64,000 bases of DNA from Bradyrhizobium liaoningense (GTDB lineage: Bacteria; Pseudomonadota; Alphaproteobacteria; Rhizobiales; Xanthobacteraceae): the NCBI RefSeq assembly GCF_018130825.1, contig NZ_JAFCJS010000010.1:186001-250000 (forward strand). The letters run 5' to 3'. Of the stretch, positions 8,223-19,621 are shown piece after piece. A program made the position numbers and the translations under genes. The first letter of the stretch is position 1. Every line of letters starts with the position of its first letter. The notes below the pieces were generated by a model. It was not told the DNA's origin and did not search any database. It saw only the letters and a program-made list of their open reading frames with translations.

Positions 8223-10433
8223 ATGGATCACAGCTCGCGTAGCAACACCGCCCCCGCCACCGCGACCCGCATGGTCGACGTGCTGGTGCCGGTCGCGCTC
8301 GACCAGACCTATTCCTACAAGGTGCCGCGCGGCATGGAGCTGAAGGCGGGCGATCTCCTCAGCGTGCCGCTCGGCGCGCGCGAGGTGCTGGGCGTGGTCT
8401 GGGGCGAGAACGCCAATCCCGATCCGCGCCTGCATAACCGTCTCAAGGAGGTCAGCGAGAAGCTCGACGTCGCACCGCTGAAGCCCGAATTGCGCCAGGT
8501 CGTCGACTGGGTCGCCAATTACACGCTGAGCCCGCGCGGCATGGTGCTGCGCATGTGCCTGCGGATGGGCGACAATCTCGGCCCCGAGCGGGTGCGTCCC
8601 GGCGTGCGCCTGACCGGCGATCCGCCGCGGCGGCTGACGCCGGCGCGGCAACGGGTGATCGAGGTGCTGTCGGACCGGCTGCTGCACGGCAAGTCGGAGG
8701 CGGCCAGGGAGGCCGGCGTCTCGGCCGGCGTGATCGACGGCCTCGTCGACGAAGGCACGCTCACGGTCGAGCCGATGCCGCCGCCTGCGCCGCCGCCGCC
8801 GCCCGATCCGGATTACGGCCGGCCAGATTTCTCGCCGCTGCAGCGCACGGCGGCCGATACGCTACGTGCGCTCGCCGCTAACGGCACGTTCCATGTCGCG
8901 CTGCTCGACGGCGTCACCGGCTCCGGCAAGACCGAGGTCTATTTCGAAGCCGTGGCCGAGGCGATCCGCCGCGGAAAACAGTCGCTGATCCTGATGCCGG
9001 AAATCGCGCTCACCGGCCAGTTCCTCGACCGCTTCGCGCAGCGCTTCGGCGTGCGGCCGATCGAATGGCACTCCGAACTGACGCCGCGCACCCGCGCGCG
9101 CAACTGGGCAGCGATCTCCGAAGGCAGCGCGCCGGTCGTCGTCGGCGCGCGCTCGGCGCTGTTTTTGCCTTACGCCAATCTCGGGCTCATCGTCGTCGAT
9201 GAAGAGCACGACCAGGCCTACAAGCAGGACGAGGGCGTGCACTATCACGCCCGCGACATGGCGGTGGTGCGCGCGCATATCGCCAAGATTCCGGTCGTGC
9301 TGGCCTCCGCGACGCCGTCGGTCGAATCCGAGGTCAATGCGCGCAAGAACCGCTATCAGCGCATCGCGCTGCCCTCGCGCTTCGGTGGCCAGCACATGCC
9401 GCATATCGAGGCGATCGACCTGCGCCGCGAGCCGCCCGCGCGCGGCCGCTATATCTCGCCGCGCTTGGCCTCCGAGATCAGAACCGCGATCGAAAAGCGC
9501 GAGCAGGCGCTGCTGTTCCTCAATCGCCGCGGCTATGCGCCGCTGACGCTGTGCCGCGGCTGCGGCCATCGCTTCGCCTGCACCATCTGCGATGCCTGGC
9601 TGGTCGATCACCGCTTCCGCCAGCGCCTGGTCTGTCACCATTGCGGCTTCTCGATGCCGCGCCCGCATCTCTGCCCGCACTGTTCGGCCGAGGAATCGCT
9701 GGTCGCGGTCGGTCCCGGCGTCGAGCGCCTGCAGGAGGAGGCGGCCGCGCTGTTCCCGGAAGCGCGCACCATGGTGCTGTCGAGCGACCTCATCACATCG
9801 ATCGAGACGATGCGCAGCGAGCTCGCCGAGATCGCGGAAGGCCGCGTCGACATCATCATCGGCACGCAGCTGGTGGCCAAGGGGCACAATTTTCCGCGGC
9901 TCAATCTGGTCGGCGTGGTCGATGCCGATCTTGGTCTCTCCAACGGCGATCCGCGCGCGGCGGAGCGGACCTGGCAATTGCTCAACCAGGTGATCGGCCG
10001 CGCCGGCCGCGAGCAGGGCCGCGGCGTCGGCTATCTGCAAACCCATCAGCCCGATCATCCCGTGATGAAGGCGTTGATCGCCTGCGACCGCGAGGCCTTC
10101 TACGACAGCGAGATCGACCTGCGCGAGAGGACGCTCTATCCGCCGTTCGGCCGGCTCGCGAGCCTGATCATTTCCGCCGGCGACCGCCCGAGCGCGGAAG
10201 GTCTCGGCCGCCGTCTCGTCGCGCTCGCGCCGCGCGACGAGCGCGTGGTGGTGCTGGGGCCGGCCGAGGCGCCGCTCGCGGTCATCAAGGGCCGCTACCG
10301 CTTCCGCATCCTGGTGAAATCGGCGCGCGGTTTCGATCTCTCGGACTATTTGCGCAACTGGCTCGCGGTGTGTCCGAAGCCGACCGGCAATCAGAAGCTG
10401 GAAGTGGACGTCGATCCGCAGAGCTTTTTGTAA
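8223..10433 (+). CDS. priA: Primosomal protein N' (replication restart helicase PriA)
   Basis: PriA binds stalled or D-loop forks and reloads the replicative helicase. The 736-residue protein has an N-terminal fork-binding domain, a helicase lobe with Walker A GVTGSGKTEVYFE (about residue 235) and Walker B VVDEEHDQAYKQ. A zinc-binding insertion with paired cysteines (CRGCGHRFACTIC, CHHCGF, CPHC) is followed by the second helicase lobe with IIGTQLVAKGHNFP and QVIGRAGREQGRG. All expected motifs are present. The Pro-rich linker PPPAPPPPPDPDYG after about residue 183 is typical for this genus. It diverges from xerC across a 113-bp gap holding the promoters. Confidence 0.96.
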   Translation: MDHSSRSNTAPATATRMVDVLVPVALDQTYSYKVPRGMELKAGDLLSVPLGAREVLGVVWGENANPDPRLHNRLKEVSEKLDVAPLKPELRQVVDWVANYTLSPRGMVLRMCLRMGDNLGPERVRPGVRLTGDPPRRLTPARQRVIEVLSDRLLHGKSEAAREAGVSAGVIDGLVDEGTLTVEPMPPPAPPPPPDPDYGRPDFSPLQRTAADTLRALAANGTFHVALLDGVTGSGKTEVYFEAVAEAIRRGKQSLILMPEIALTGQFLDRFAQRFGVRPIEWHSELTPRTRARNWAAISEGSAPVVVGARSALFLPYANLGLIVVDEEHDQAYKQDEGVHYHARDMAVVRAHIAKIPVVLASATPSVESEVNARKNRYQRIALPSRFGGQHMPHIEAIDLRREPPARGRYISPRLASEIRTAIEKREQALLFLNRRGYAPLTLCRGCGHRFACTICDAWLVDHRFRQRLVCHHCGFSMPRPHLCPHCSAEESLVAVGPGVERLQEEAAALFPEARTMVLSSDLITSIETMRSELAEIAEGRVDIIIGTQLVAKGHNFPRLNLVGVVDADLGLSNGDPRAAERTWQLLNQVIGRAGREQGRGVGYLQTHQPDHPVMKALIACDREAFYDSEIDLRERTLYPPFGRLASLIISAGDRPSAEGLGRRLVALAPRDERVVVLGPAEAPLAVIKGRYRFRILVKSARGFDLSDYLRNWLAVCPKPTGNQKLEVDVDPQSFL

Positions 10434-10446
10434 TTCTCAAGCTCTC

Positions 10447-10571
10447 GTAGGGTGGGCAAAGCGCGCGTCTTCGTTCGAAGAACGAAGGCGTAAGCGTGCC
10501 CACCATTGAAATTGGTGGGCACGCTTCCGTCGCCGCTCTGCGAGCGCCGGAGGATGCTTTGCCCACCCTAC
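10447..10571. repeat. Palindromic repeat with GTAGGGTGGGCAAAGC ends
   Basis: The outer arms GTAGGGTGGGCAAAGC (10447-10462) and GCTTTGCCCACCCTAC (10556-10571) are perfect inverted copies. An inner pair, GCCCACCA/TGGTGGGC, folds around 10498-10520. The whole element could form a long cruciform or RNA hairpin just after priA. Elements with GTAGGGTGGGCAAAG ends are widespread in Bradyrhizobium intergenic DNA; that statement is from memory. Confidence 0.85.
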
Positions 10572-10600
10572 GGCAGCTTCATCCCGGCTACGAAAAACAA

Positions 10601-10636
10601 ACAAAAAGCCCGCGGTCCCCCAAGACCGCGGACTTG
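10601..10636 (-). terminator. Rho-independent terminator of the RlpA-like gene
   Basis: Read on the minus strand, the stem CCGCGGTC / GACCGCGG (10610-10617 with 10624-10631) is followed by GGGCTTTTTGTTTGTTTTT, a strong stem plus T-tract. It lies 60-100 bp downstream of the RlpA-like stop at 10698. On the plus strand it also has a short T run (GACTTGTTTT), so it may terminate both directions. Confidence 0.8.
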
Positions 10637-10697
10637 TTTTCATGCGCGCATCAAACTGATGGAAAGTGCGCGAGCAATGTGAGGCGCCTCGAACGCC

Positions 10698-11195
10698 TTA
10701 GGAGACGACTTCTGCGGTGACGCGGCCGACGCCGGCGCCGGTGAGGCCGATGGCGCGGGCAGCGCCGGTGGAGAGATCGAGGACACGGCCGCGAATGAAC
10801 GGGCCGCGGTCATTGATGGTGACGATGACGCTCTGGCCGCCATGGGTGACGCGCAGCTTGGTGCCGAACGGCAGCGAACGGTGTGCTGCGGTCATGGCGT
10901 TCTGGTTGAAGCGCTGGCCCGACGCGGTCCGGCTGCCGGACTCGTTGCCGTAATAGGACGCCATGCCGGAGAAGCTGCGGCCGGTGCCCGAGGACGACGT
11001 CATCGCCGCGTTGGCGTTGCGCCAATCGGGGGTCGCGTTGGTATCGGCCTGGGCGTGGTGGCGGTGATGATGCCGGTGATGCCTGGATTTGGCGGACGCC
11101 TCGGTGGCGGTTCCCCCGACGATCAGAGTGGCGGCGACGAAAGCGATCGCCGTTCGCGGCCGGGTCACGGTGCCCAGCGTCTTCAAAGACAGCAT
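10698..11195 (-). CDS. RlpA-like septal-ring / double-psi beta-barrel protein
   Basis: The 165-residue protein has a signal peptide (hydrophobic run IAFVAATLIVGG, likely cleavage after EASA), a His-rich linker (RHHRHHHRHHAQA) and a C-terminal double-psi beta-barrel. The family signature is GMASYYGNESGSRTASGQRF, followed by MTAAHRSLPFGTKLRV and VTINDRGPFIRGRVLDLS. RlpA proteins are lytic transglycosylases acting on denuded peptidoglycan; the catalytic Asp of NDRGPF is present. There is no SPOR domain and no lipobox Cys, so it is a short secreted version. The His-rich stretch may bind metal, which is inference. Confidence 0.88.
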   Translation of the reverse strand: MLSLKTLGTVTRPRTAIAFVAATLIVGGTATEASAKSRHHRHHHRHHAQADTNATPDWRNANAAMTSSSGTGRSFSGMASYYGNESGSRTASGQRFNQNAMTAAHRSLPFGTKLRVTHGGQSVIVTINDRGPFIRGRVLDLSTGAARAIGLTGAGVGRVTAEVVS

Positions 11196-11845
11196 TTCTT
11201 GGTCCCTAAGCTAGTATTGCCACATATGTGGCTAGTGGAGCCCCCATCAGTTTGTGAGCGATTTGGCGTTTCGATTCGCAATGAGGCGTGAATTGGGCAG
11301 TAAATCCGCTCGGGGTCGTCATGAAATATCTTGTTACCGCCGCACGATATTCGACCGATGTTTCGTAGTCTTCGGCTTTAACGATTTATTAAGCTCAGTA
11401 TTACTTGCGAATACTGTAAAGCGAAGTCATCGCCCCCGGCATTTAGAATTGGGTAAGTATTCGGCGAGTGGAACGGAGGAGGCGGGAATCACGCCTCAGC
11501 GATCCGTGTTCATGGCGGGTATGCGCTGGCGGCAGGAACCAAAGCGCAGATTGCCGCCGTCAGGCTCGGGGCAATTCCGTGGCGCGGCAGGTCCGTCGCC
11601 TTCACGGCCGGAGAGTCCTCGCGACGTGCGACGAACTGGCGACAGAACCCCGTGCCTTTAATTTGGCGTCATGTTGCACGTGCGCGCCTGCTATGTTAGC
11701 AAAGCCGCGATTTTAACGGACCCGGCACTTCCCGTGTCGGCCGGAAATCAAAGTCCCGCTTGAATTCCAAGGGCTTGGATCGCTAGGCGCTGCTTCGCGG
11801 CGACGGTTTTTCCCTTGCGAGTTTGACAGCAAAAAGAGCGCGTCT
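11196..11845. other. 650-bp gap between the RlpA-like gene and atpH
   Basis: The left part holds the divergent promoter region of the RlpA-like gene and is noticeably richer in A+T around 11320-11420. Open frames here lack coding character and plausible ribosome sites. The atp operon promoter must lie somewhere in the right half, but I cannot point to convincing -35/-10 boxes. I see no RNA gene or repeat. Confidence 0.5.
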
Positions 11846-12405
11846 GTGGCTGCAGAAGATACGTCCGTTTCAGGTGTGTCCGGCCGTTATGCAACGGCCT
11901 TGTTTGAACTGGCCCGCGACCAGAAATTGGTCGACGAGGTCAAAGCCGATCTCGACAAATTCGATGCCTTGCTGACCGAGAGCGCCGATCTCAAGCGCCT
12001 CGTCCGCAGCCCGGTGTTCGCGGCCGATGCCCAGTCCAAGGCCCTCTCGGCCGTGCTGGACAAGGCCGGCATTGCCGGGATCTCCGCCAATTTCCTCAAA
12101 GTGCTGACCGCCAACCGCCGCCTGTTCGCGGTGGCCGACGTCATCCGCGCCTATCGCGTCCTCGTCGCCAAGTTCAAGGGCGAGACGACGGCCGACGTCA
12201 CGGTGGCGGAAGCGCTCTCTGACAAGAATCTCGACGCCCTCAAGGTTGCCCTGAAGTCGGTGACCGGCAAGGACGTCGCGCTGAACGTGAAAGTCGATCC
12301 CTCGATCATCGGTGGCCTCGTCGTCAAGCTGGGCAGCCGCATGGTCGATGGTTCGCTTCGCACCAAACTCAATTCGATCAAGCACGCGATGAAAGAGGCA
12401 GGCTG

Positions 12406-12406
<1 letters not shown>
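11846..12406 (+). CDS. atpH: ATP synthase F1 subunit delta
   Basis: Delta forms the peripheral-stalk cap linking F1 to the b subunits. The 186-residue protein has the helical N-terminal domain (SGRYATALFELARDQKLVDEV) and the conserved C-terminal region VDPSIIGGLVVKLGSRMVDGSLRTKL, which is the OSCP/delta signature. Translation begins at a GTG (11846), as an in-frame ATG is absent before the conserved SGRYA block. It is first of five F1 genes; in this group the F0 genes lie elsewhere. Its stop overlaps the atpA start by one base, so the two are coupled. Confidence 0.96.
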
Positions 12407-13935
<1,529 letters not shown>

Positions 13936-13942
13936 CGGCAAG

Positions 13943-14019
13943 CATGGCCGGATTCGTCCGGCCATGACCGCTTCGCGAGAGGCAAACCAATAAGACGCAT
14001 GCCCGGCGCCCGGCCGGGC
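13943..14019 (+). other. Two hairpins between atpA and atpG
   Basis: CATGGCCGGATTCGTCCGGCCATG (13943-13966) is a perfect 10-bp stem with a 4-base loop, and GCCCGGC...GCCGGGC (14001-14019) is a second stem. Neither is followed by a T-tract, so they are more likely mRNA-stabilising or processing elements than terminators, and could tune subunit stoichiometry; that function is inference. Confidence 0.55.
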
Positions 14020-14080
14020 ATTGCAGTAGGGACAGGCTAGCGGTCCGACGCTTCAGTCGAACCGCCGGGGTGAACGAAGA

Positions 14081-14953
14081 ATGGCGTCACTTAAAGACAT
14101 GCGCGTCCGCATCGCCTCCACCAAGGCGACGCAAAAGATCACCAAGGCCATGCAGATGGTCGCGGCCTCGAAGCTGCGCCGCGCGCAGACCGCGGCGGAA
14201 GCTGCGCGTCCCTATGCCGACAAGATGAGCGCGGTGATCTCCAACATCGCCGGCGCTGCGGCGGGCTCGCCCGGCGCGCCGGCGCTGCTGGCCGGCACCG
14301 GCCGCGATCAGGTTCACCTGCTGCTGGTCTGCACCGGCGAGCGCGGCCTGTCCGGCGCCTTCAACTCCTCGATCGTGCGTCTCGCCCGCGAGCGCGCGCT
14401 TGCTCTGATGAACCAGGGCAAGGAAGTGAAATTCTTCTGCGTCGGTCGCAAGGGCTACGAGCAGCTCCGCCGCCAGTTCGACAAGCAGATCGTCGAGCAC
14501 CTCGATTTGCGCAGCGTCCGCCAGCTCGGCTTCGTCAACGCCGAGGACATCGCCAAGAAGATTCTGGCCCGTTTCGAGGCCGGCGAGTTCGACGTCTGCA
14601 CGCTGTTCTACTCGCGCTTCCGTTCGGTGATCGCGCAGATCCCGACCGCCCAGCAGATCATCCCGCTGGTGGTCGAGGAGGGCACTGCCGCCAGCACGAC
14701 CTCTTACGAATACGAGCCGGAGGAGGACGAGATCCTCACCCGCCTGCTGCCGCGCAACCTCGCGGTCCAGATCTTCCGCGCACTGCTCGAGAACAACGCC
14801 TCGTTCTACGGCGCGCAGATGAGCGCGATGGACAACGCGACGCGCAACGCCGGTGAGATGATCCGCAAGCAGACGCTGGTCTACAACCGCACGCGTCAGG
14901 CGCAGATCACCAAGGAACTGATCGAAATCATCTCGGGTGCCGAGGCCGTCTGA
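14081..14953 (+). CDS. atpG: ATP synthase F1 subunit gamma
   Basis: Gamma is the central rotor shaft of F1. The 290-residue protein begins with the coiled-coil helix MASLKDMRVRIASTKATQKI and ITKAMQMVAASKLRRAQ, both diagnostic. It ends with the second helix containing SAMDNATRNAGEMI, VYNRTRQAQITKELIEI and ISGAEAV, the standard gamma C-terminus. The length matches the family. It is the third gene of the atpHAGDC operon. Confidence 0.98.
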   Translation: MASLKDMRVRIASTKATQKITKAMQMVAASKLRRAQTAAEAARPYADKMSAVISNIAGAAAGSPGAPALLAGTGRDQVHLLLVCTGERGLSGAFNSSIVRLARERALALMNQGKEVKFFCVGRKGYEQLRRQFDKQIVEHLDLRSVRQLGFVNAEDIAKKILARFEAGEFDVCTLFYSRFRSVIAQIPTAQQIIPLVVEEGTAASTTSYEYEPEEDEILTRLLPRNLAVQIFRALLENNASFYGAQMSAMDNATRNAGEMIRKQTLVYNRTRQAQITKELIEIISGAEAV

Positions 14954-15036
14954 CCAAGACGGATTGGCACTCATCACACGCAACATCCCGGTCAAATTGA
15001 CTGTGGTCTAGAAGTTCGGATCGAAGGAGACATTCA

Positions 15037-16470
<1,434 letters not shown>

Positions 16471-16557
16471 GCTGGCGAATAGCGAATAGGGAGCGGCGAA
16501 TAGCTGCTCCCTGTTTCAACCACTCGCCATTCGCCACTCACCATTCGCAGGTTTCTT
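16471..16557. repeat. Tandem GCGAATAG / CGCCATTCGC repeat tract between atpD and atpC
   Basis: The gap contains three iterations of GCGAATAG on one side (16475-16505) and a run CTCGCCATTCGCCACTCACCATTCGC on the other, with GGGAGC/GCTCCC between them, so the tract can fold back on itself. Such ATTCGC(C) iterations recur between genes in this genus (from memory). It might modulate atpC expression. Confidence 0.6.
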
Positions 16558-16965
16558 ATGGCCACCTTCCACTTCGATCTCGTCTCTCCGGAAAAGCTCG
16601 CCTTCTCGGGCGAGGTCGACCAGGTCGACGTCCCCGGTTGGGAGGGCGACTTCGGCGTGCTCGCCGGACATGCTCCCCTCGTGGCTGCGGTGCGGCCGGG
16701 TATCCTGACGATCATCGCCGGCGGCCAGAAGCAGAAGGTCATCGTGCTCGGTGGGCTCGCGGAAGTGTCCGACGATCGCCTGACCGTGCTGGCCGACGTC
16801 GCCACGTCGATCGAAGAGCTTGATCGGGCGCAGTTCGCCGACCAGATCGCGGAAATGCAGGAAAAGCTTTCCGAGAAGGAAGGCGGCGAGCTCGATCTCG
16901 CGATCGCGCGGCTCGACCATTACAAGAGCATCCAGCACGAGCTCAACACGACGGCTATGCACTAA
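16558..16965 (+). CDS. atpC: ATP synthase F1 subunit epsilon
   Basis: Epsilon couples the gamma rotor to the c-ring and can inhibit ATP hydrolysis. The 135-residue protein has the N-terminal beta-sandwich signature FHFDLVSPEKLAFSGEVDQV and VPGWEGDFGVLAGHAPLV, followed by a helical C-terminal part ending NTTAMH. It is the last gene of the operon, separated from atpD by a repeat tract; the next gene is a cyclase 150 bp further on. Confidence 0.96.
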   Translation: MATFHFDLVSPEKLAFSGEVDQVDVPGWEGDFGVLAGHAPLVAAVRPGILTIIAGGQKQKVIVLGGLAEVSDDRLTVLADVATSIEELDRAQFADQIAEMQEKLSEKEGGELDLAIARLDHYKSIQHELNTTAMH

Positions 16966-17115
16966 GCCCCGGCGCAGCCGCTCCGGGGCTCAGGCTCAAA
17001 ATTCCTGAATAAGTTCAGCGCTCGTCACGACCGTGGCGGGCGCTGAAACTTTGTTGCACCGCGCCAGAGATAGCGGCATTCTGCGCCCGCGAATTTGTTC
17101 CGGGGCGGGTCACAG

Positions 17116-18795
17116 ATGAAACGCAAGATCGCGGCGATTTTCGCAGCCGATATTGCCGGGTATTCGAGGCTGGTCGCGGAAGACGAAGAGGAGACGCTGC
17201 GGCGTCTCGCCTCCTATCGCGAAGTCATCGACGATTTCATCGCAAAGGCGAACGGCCGAATCTTCAACACGGCGGGCGATGCCGTGCTCGCGGAGTTTCC
17301 GAGCGCGGTCGATGCGGTGCGCTGCGCGATCGACATCCAGGAGAGCTTGCGAACCCGCAACATGGCCTATCCGCCGAGCCGGCAGATGTCGTTCCGCATC
17401 GGCATCACTATCGGCGACGTGGTCGAGCGCAACGGCGATTTGTTGGGTGACGGCGTCAACATCGCCGCGCGGCTGGAAGGCCTCGCCGAGGTCGGCGGCA
17501 TCTGCGTCTCCCGCGCCGTGCACGAGCAGGTCGCCAACAAGCTGTCGGTGCAGTTCGCCGATATCGGCGCGCAGGAGGTGAAGAACATCCCGACGCCGGT
17601 CCATGCCTACATGGTGGCGATGCGGCGCGAGGACGGCAGCTATTCCAAGCCGCAGGTGAAGAAGGCGGCTTCCAAGGTGGCCGCCGCACCGGTGTGGATG
17701 TGGCCGCTGGTGGTTGCCGTCGTCTCGATCGTCGGCATCATCGTCACCGGCTTCCTCTACAACACCAAGCTCAAGCAGACCGCGAGCGTCGCAGCCCAGC
17801 CGGCCGCGGCACCGGTTGCCGTGCCGAGCGCAACCCCGACTGCGATGGCCGCGTCGCCGACTCCGATGCCGACCCAAATGGCAAAGGCGCCGATGGCTCC
17901 GATGCCTCCGTCCAATGCCGGCGCTGCGATGGCGCCGATGCCTGCGCCATCGCCCTCCGCCGCGCCGATGACAGGCAAGCTCGCGGCCGACGGCGTGCCC
18001 TTCATCAACGAGCGCGTCCGCAACTATCTGGCGGGCGACTATGCGGCGGCCGGCGACTACAAGGCCTTCGCGCTCAATGTCGGCGGCTTCACCGGCTCGG
18101 TGTTGAACCAGCCGAGCGAGGAGGCCGCGCGCAACGGCGCGCTCGAGCAGTGCCAGAAGCGTGCCGATGCCGCGCAATCGCCGCGGCGCTGCGAGCTCTA
18201 TGCGGTCGGCAACAATGTCGTCTACGCGCACGGCAGGCCGCCGATGCCGCCGGCGCCGTACTTCCGGCATGACGCCATGACCGAGCGGGCGTTCGCCTCG
18301 AAGGATTTTCCGATCGTGCGCGATCCGCAAAAGGTCCGGCTCGAGAACATGTTCGTGCCGGCGGCGAAATCCCGCTCGGTCGCGCTCGGACCGGGCGGAC
18401 AATATTTCATGGTGCTGGGCGCATCATCCGCCGAGGACGCGGCGCGGCGTTCGCTGGAATCGTGCGGTGCGATCGCGGGCGTTGCCTGCATGATCGTCGC
18501 GGTCGACGACAATTTCGTCGTGCCGATCCCGACGCTGCTCCGGATCACCGGCTTCTTCCACGCCGCGAGCAATCCCTCGATCGTGGCCGATGCCCGCGAC
18601 GAGGTCGTGCGCAAGCTCGGTGATGCCATGGGCTGGAACGCCATCGCCGTCGGCACCTCGGGCCGCCCCGGCCTCGGCCTCAAGGCCGCCGACGAGCAGA
18701 CCGCCGTCAACTCCGCGCTCGCCGACTGCGCCAAGCGCGACCGCGATTGCCACGTCATCGCGATCGGCCCGTTCACGGTGGGACCGATCAATTAG
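17116..18795 (+). CDS. Class III adenylate/guanylate cyclase with membrane segment and repeated C-terminal domain
   Basis: The 559-residue protein opens with a cytoplasmic class III cyclase domain. The two metal-binding aspartates are in FAADIAGYSRL and NTAGDAVLAEF, and the RIGITIGDVVERNGDLLGDGVNIAARLE block is standard. A membrane helix follows near residue 200 (WPLVVAVVSIVGIIVTGFLY), then a Pro/Ala/Met-rich linker. The C-terminal half, presumably periplasmic, holds three similar units, each with an AA...AL/SL..C pattern, resembling DUF4189-type domains. The cyclase core therefore looks active while the outer part may sense something. The ATG at 17116 is chosen over an upstream in-frame codon at 17095 because MKRKIAAIFAADIAGYS is the usual beginning. 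Confidence 0.86.
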   Translation: MKRKIAAIFAADIAGYSRLVAEDEEETLRRLASYREVIDDFIAKANGRIFNTAGDAVLAEFPSAVDAVRCAIDIQESLRTRNMAYPPSRQMSFRIGITIGDVVERNGDLLGDGVNIAARLEGLAEVGGICVSRAVHEQVANKLSVQFADIGAQEVKNIPTPVHAYMVAMRREDGSYSKPQVKKAASKVAAAPVWMWPLVVAVVSIVGIIVTGFLYNTKLKQTASVAAQPAAAPVAVPSATPTAMAASPTPMPTQMAKAPMAPMPPSNAGAAMAPMPAPSPSAAPMTGKLAADGVPFINERVRNYLAGDYAAAGDYKAFALNVGGFTGSVLNQPSEEAARNGALEQCQKRADAAQSPRRCELYAVGNNVVYAHGRPPMPPAPYFRHDAMTERAFASKDFPIVRDPQKVRLENMFVPAAKSRSVALGPGGQYFMVLGASSAEDAARRSLESCGAIAGVACMIVAVDDNFVVPIPTLLRITGFFHAASNPSIVADARDEVVRKLGDAMGWNAIAVGTSGRPGLGLKAADEQTAVNSALADCAKRDRDCHVIAIGPFTVGPIN

Positions 18796-18840
18796 GGCTG
18801 GCTCTGATTGTGCCCCACTAGCGCTCCGACATAGGTGCGT

Positions 18841-18954
18841 TCCCTCCCCCCTTGCGGGGGAGGGCTAGGGAGAGGGGTAGCCACGAACTCAGATCTCGCC
18901 CGGAGCCACCCCTCTCCCCTACCCTCCCCCGCAAGGGGGGAGGGAGCGCAGCGG
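18841..18954. repeat. Large G/C-tract inverted repeat
   Basis: TCCCTCCCCCCTTGCGGGGG then AGGGCTAGGGAGAGGGGTAG on the left is mirrored by CCACCCCTCTCCCCTACCCT then CCCCCGCAAGGGGGGAGGGA on the right. Each arm is about 40 nt with a 24-nt loop, and each contains its own smaller CCCCC-TTGC-GGGGG hairpin. It sits in the convergent gap between the cyclase gene and the Nudix genes, where it may act as a bidirectional barrier. Confidence 0.85.
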
Positions 18955-19056
18955 AGCGAGTGGTGGCGTCTTGCCTCCCTCACTCGGAAACTTCGCGCGA
19001 AAATTCTCTCGTGATTTCAACCCCGCTCTACTGTGCATGGGGTTGTTTTCGCAGTT

Positions 19057-19557
19057 TCACTTTCCGAACGCGGCAAACTCTCGCGCCACGGCGCGGTAGA
19101 CGTCGCGGCGGAACGGCACCACGAGGTCGGCGACGCGGTCGAGGCGCTCCCAGCGCCAGGCGTCGAACTCGGCGGGCTGGCCGTTGCGCGGCGTCAGCGG
19201 ATCGATCTCGTCGTCCTTGCCGGTGAAGCGCAGCGCGAACCACTTCTGCCGCTGGCCGCGGAATTTTGCGAGGCGATGCGTCTGCGGTCCGTCGTAAGGC
19301 GGAAACTCGTAGGTGAACCAGTCGGTCTCGCCGAGGAATTCGGCGCTGACGACGCTGGTCTCCTCCCACAGCTCGCGCATCGCCGCATCGCGCAGATTCT
19401 CGCCCTCGTCGACGCCGCCTTGCGGCATCTGCCAGTCGAGCCCCGGCAGGATGATCTCGGGCCCGTCGCCCTTGAAGCGGTGGCCGATCAGCACGCGGCC
19501 GTCGGCGTTGAACAGGGCGATGCCGACGTTGGGGCGGTAGGGTTTATCGTTCGACAT
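19057..19557 (-). CDS. RppH-like Nudix RNA pyrophosphohydrolase (copy 1)
   Basis: RppH removes pyrophosphate from mRNA 5' ends to start decay; in alphaproteobacteria the family was first described as IalA dinucleoside-polyphosphate hydrolase. The 166-residue protein has YRPNVGIALFNADGRVLIG, WQMPQGGVDEGE and a complete Nudix box GGVDEGENLRDAAMRELWEE with all catalytic glutamates, plus RFRGQRQKWFALRF-type text (KFRGQRQKWFALRFTG) that is specific to the RppH branch. The start at 19557 is used because the upstream in-frame extension lies in a palindromic repeat. It is a paralogue of the gene at 19622. Confidence 0.88.
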   Translation of the reverse strand: MSNDKPYRPNVGIALFNADGRVLIGHRFKGDGPEIILPGLDWQMPQGGVDEGENLRDAAMRELWEETSVVSAEFLGETDWFTYEFPPYDGPQTHRLAKFRGQRQKWFALRFTGKDDEIDPLTPRNGQPAEFDAWRWERLDRVADLVVPFRRDVYRAVAREFAAFGK

Positions 19558-19574
19558 GCGGCTACATCTTTGAT

Positions 19575-19614
19575 CGTCATTCCGGGTTCGTGCTTCGCAC
19601 GCCCCGGAATGACG
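19575..19614. repeat. Palindromic CGTCATTCCGGG element between the two Nudix genes
   Basis: CGTCATTCCGGG (19575-19586) and CCCCGGAATGACG (19602-19614) are inverted copies around GTTCGTGCTTCGCACG, which itself folds. It occupies nearly the whole 64-bp spacer between the tandem rppH-like genes and would form a stable hairpin in their message. Confidence 0.8.
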
Positions 19615-19621
19615 ATGCAAA

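Noticed and set aside
11254..11661. Open frame in the gap before atpH
   Set aside because: Mixed composition, no ribosome site and no recognisable motif; it is most likely intergenic.
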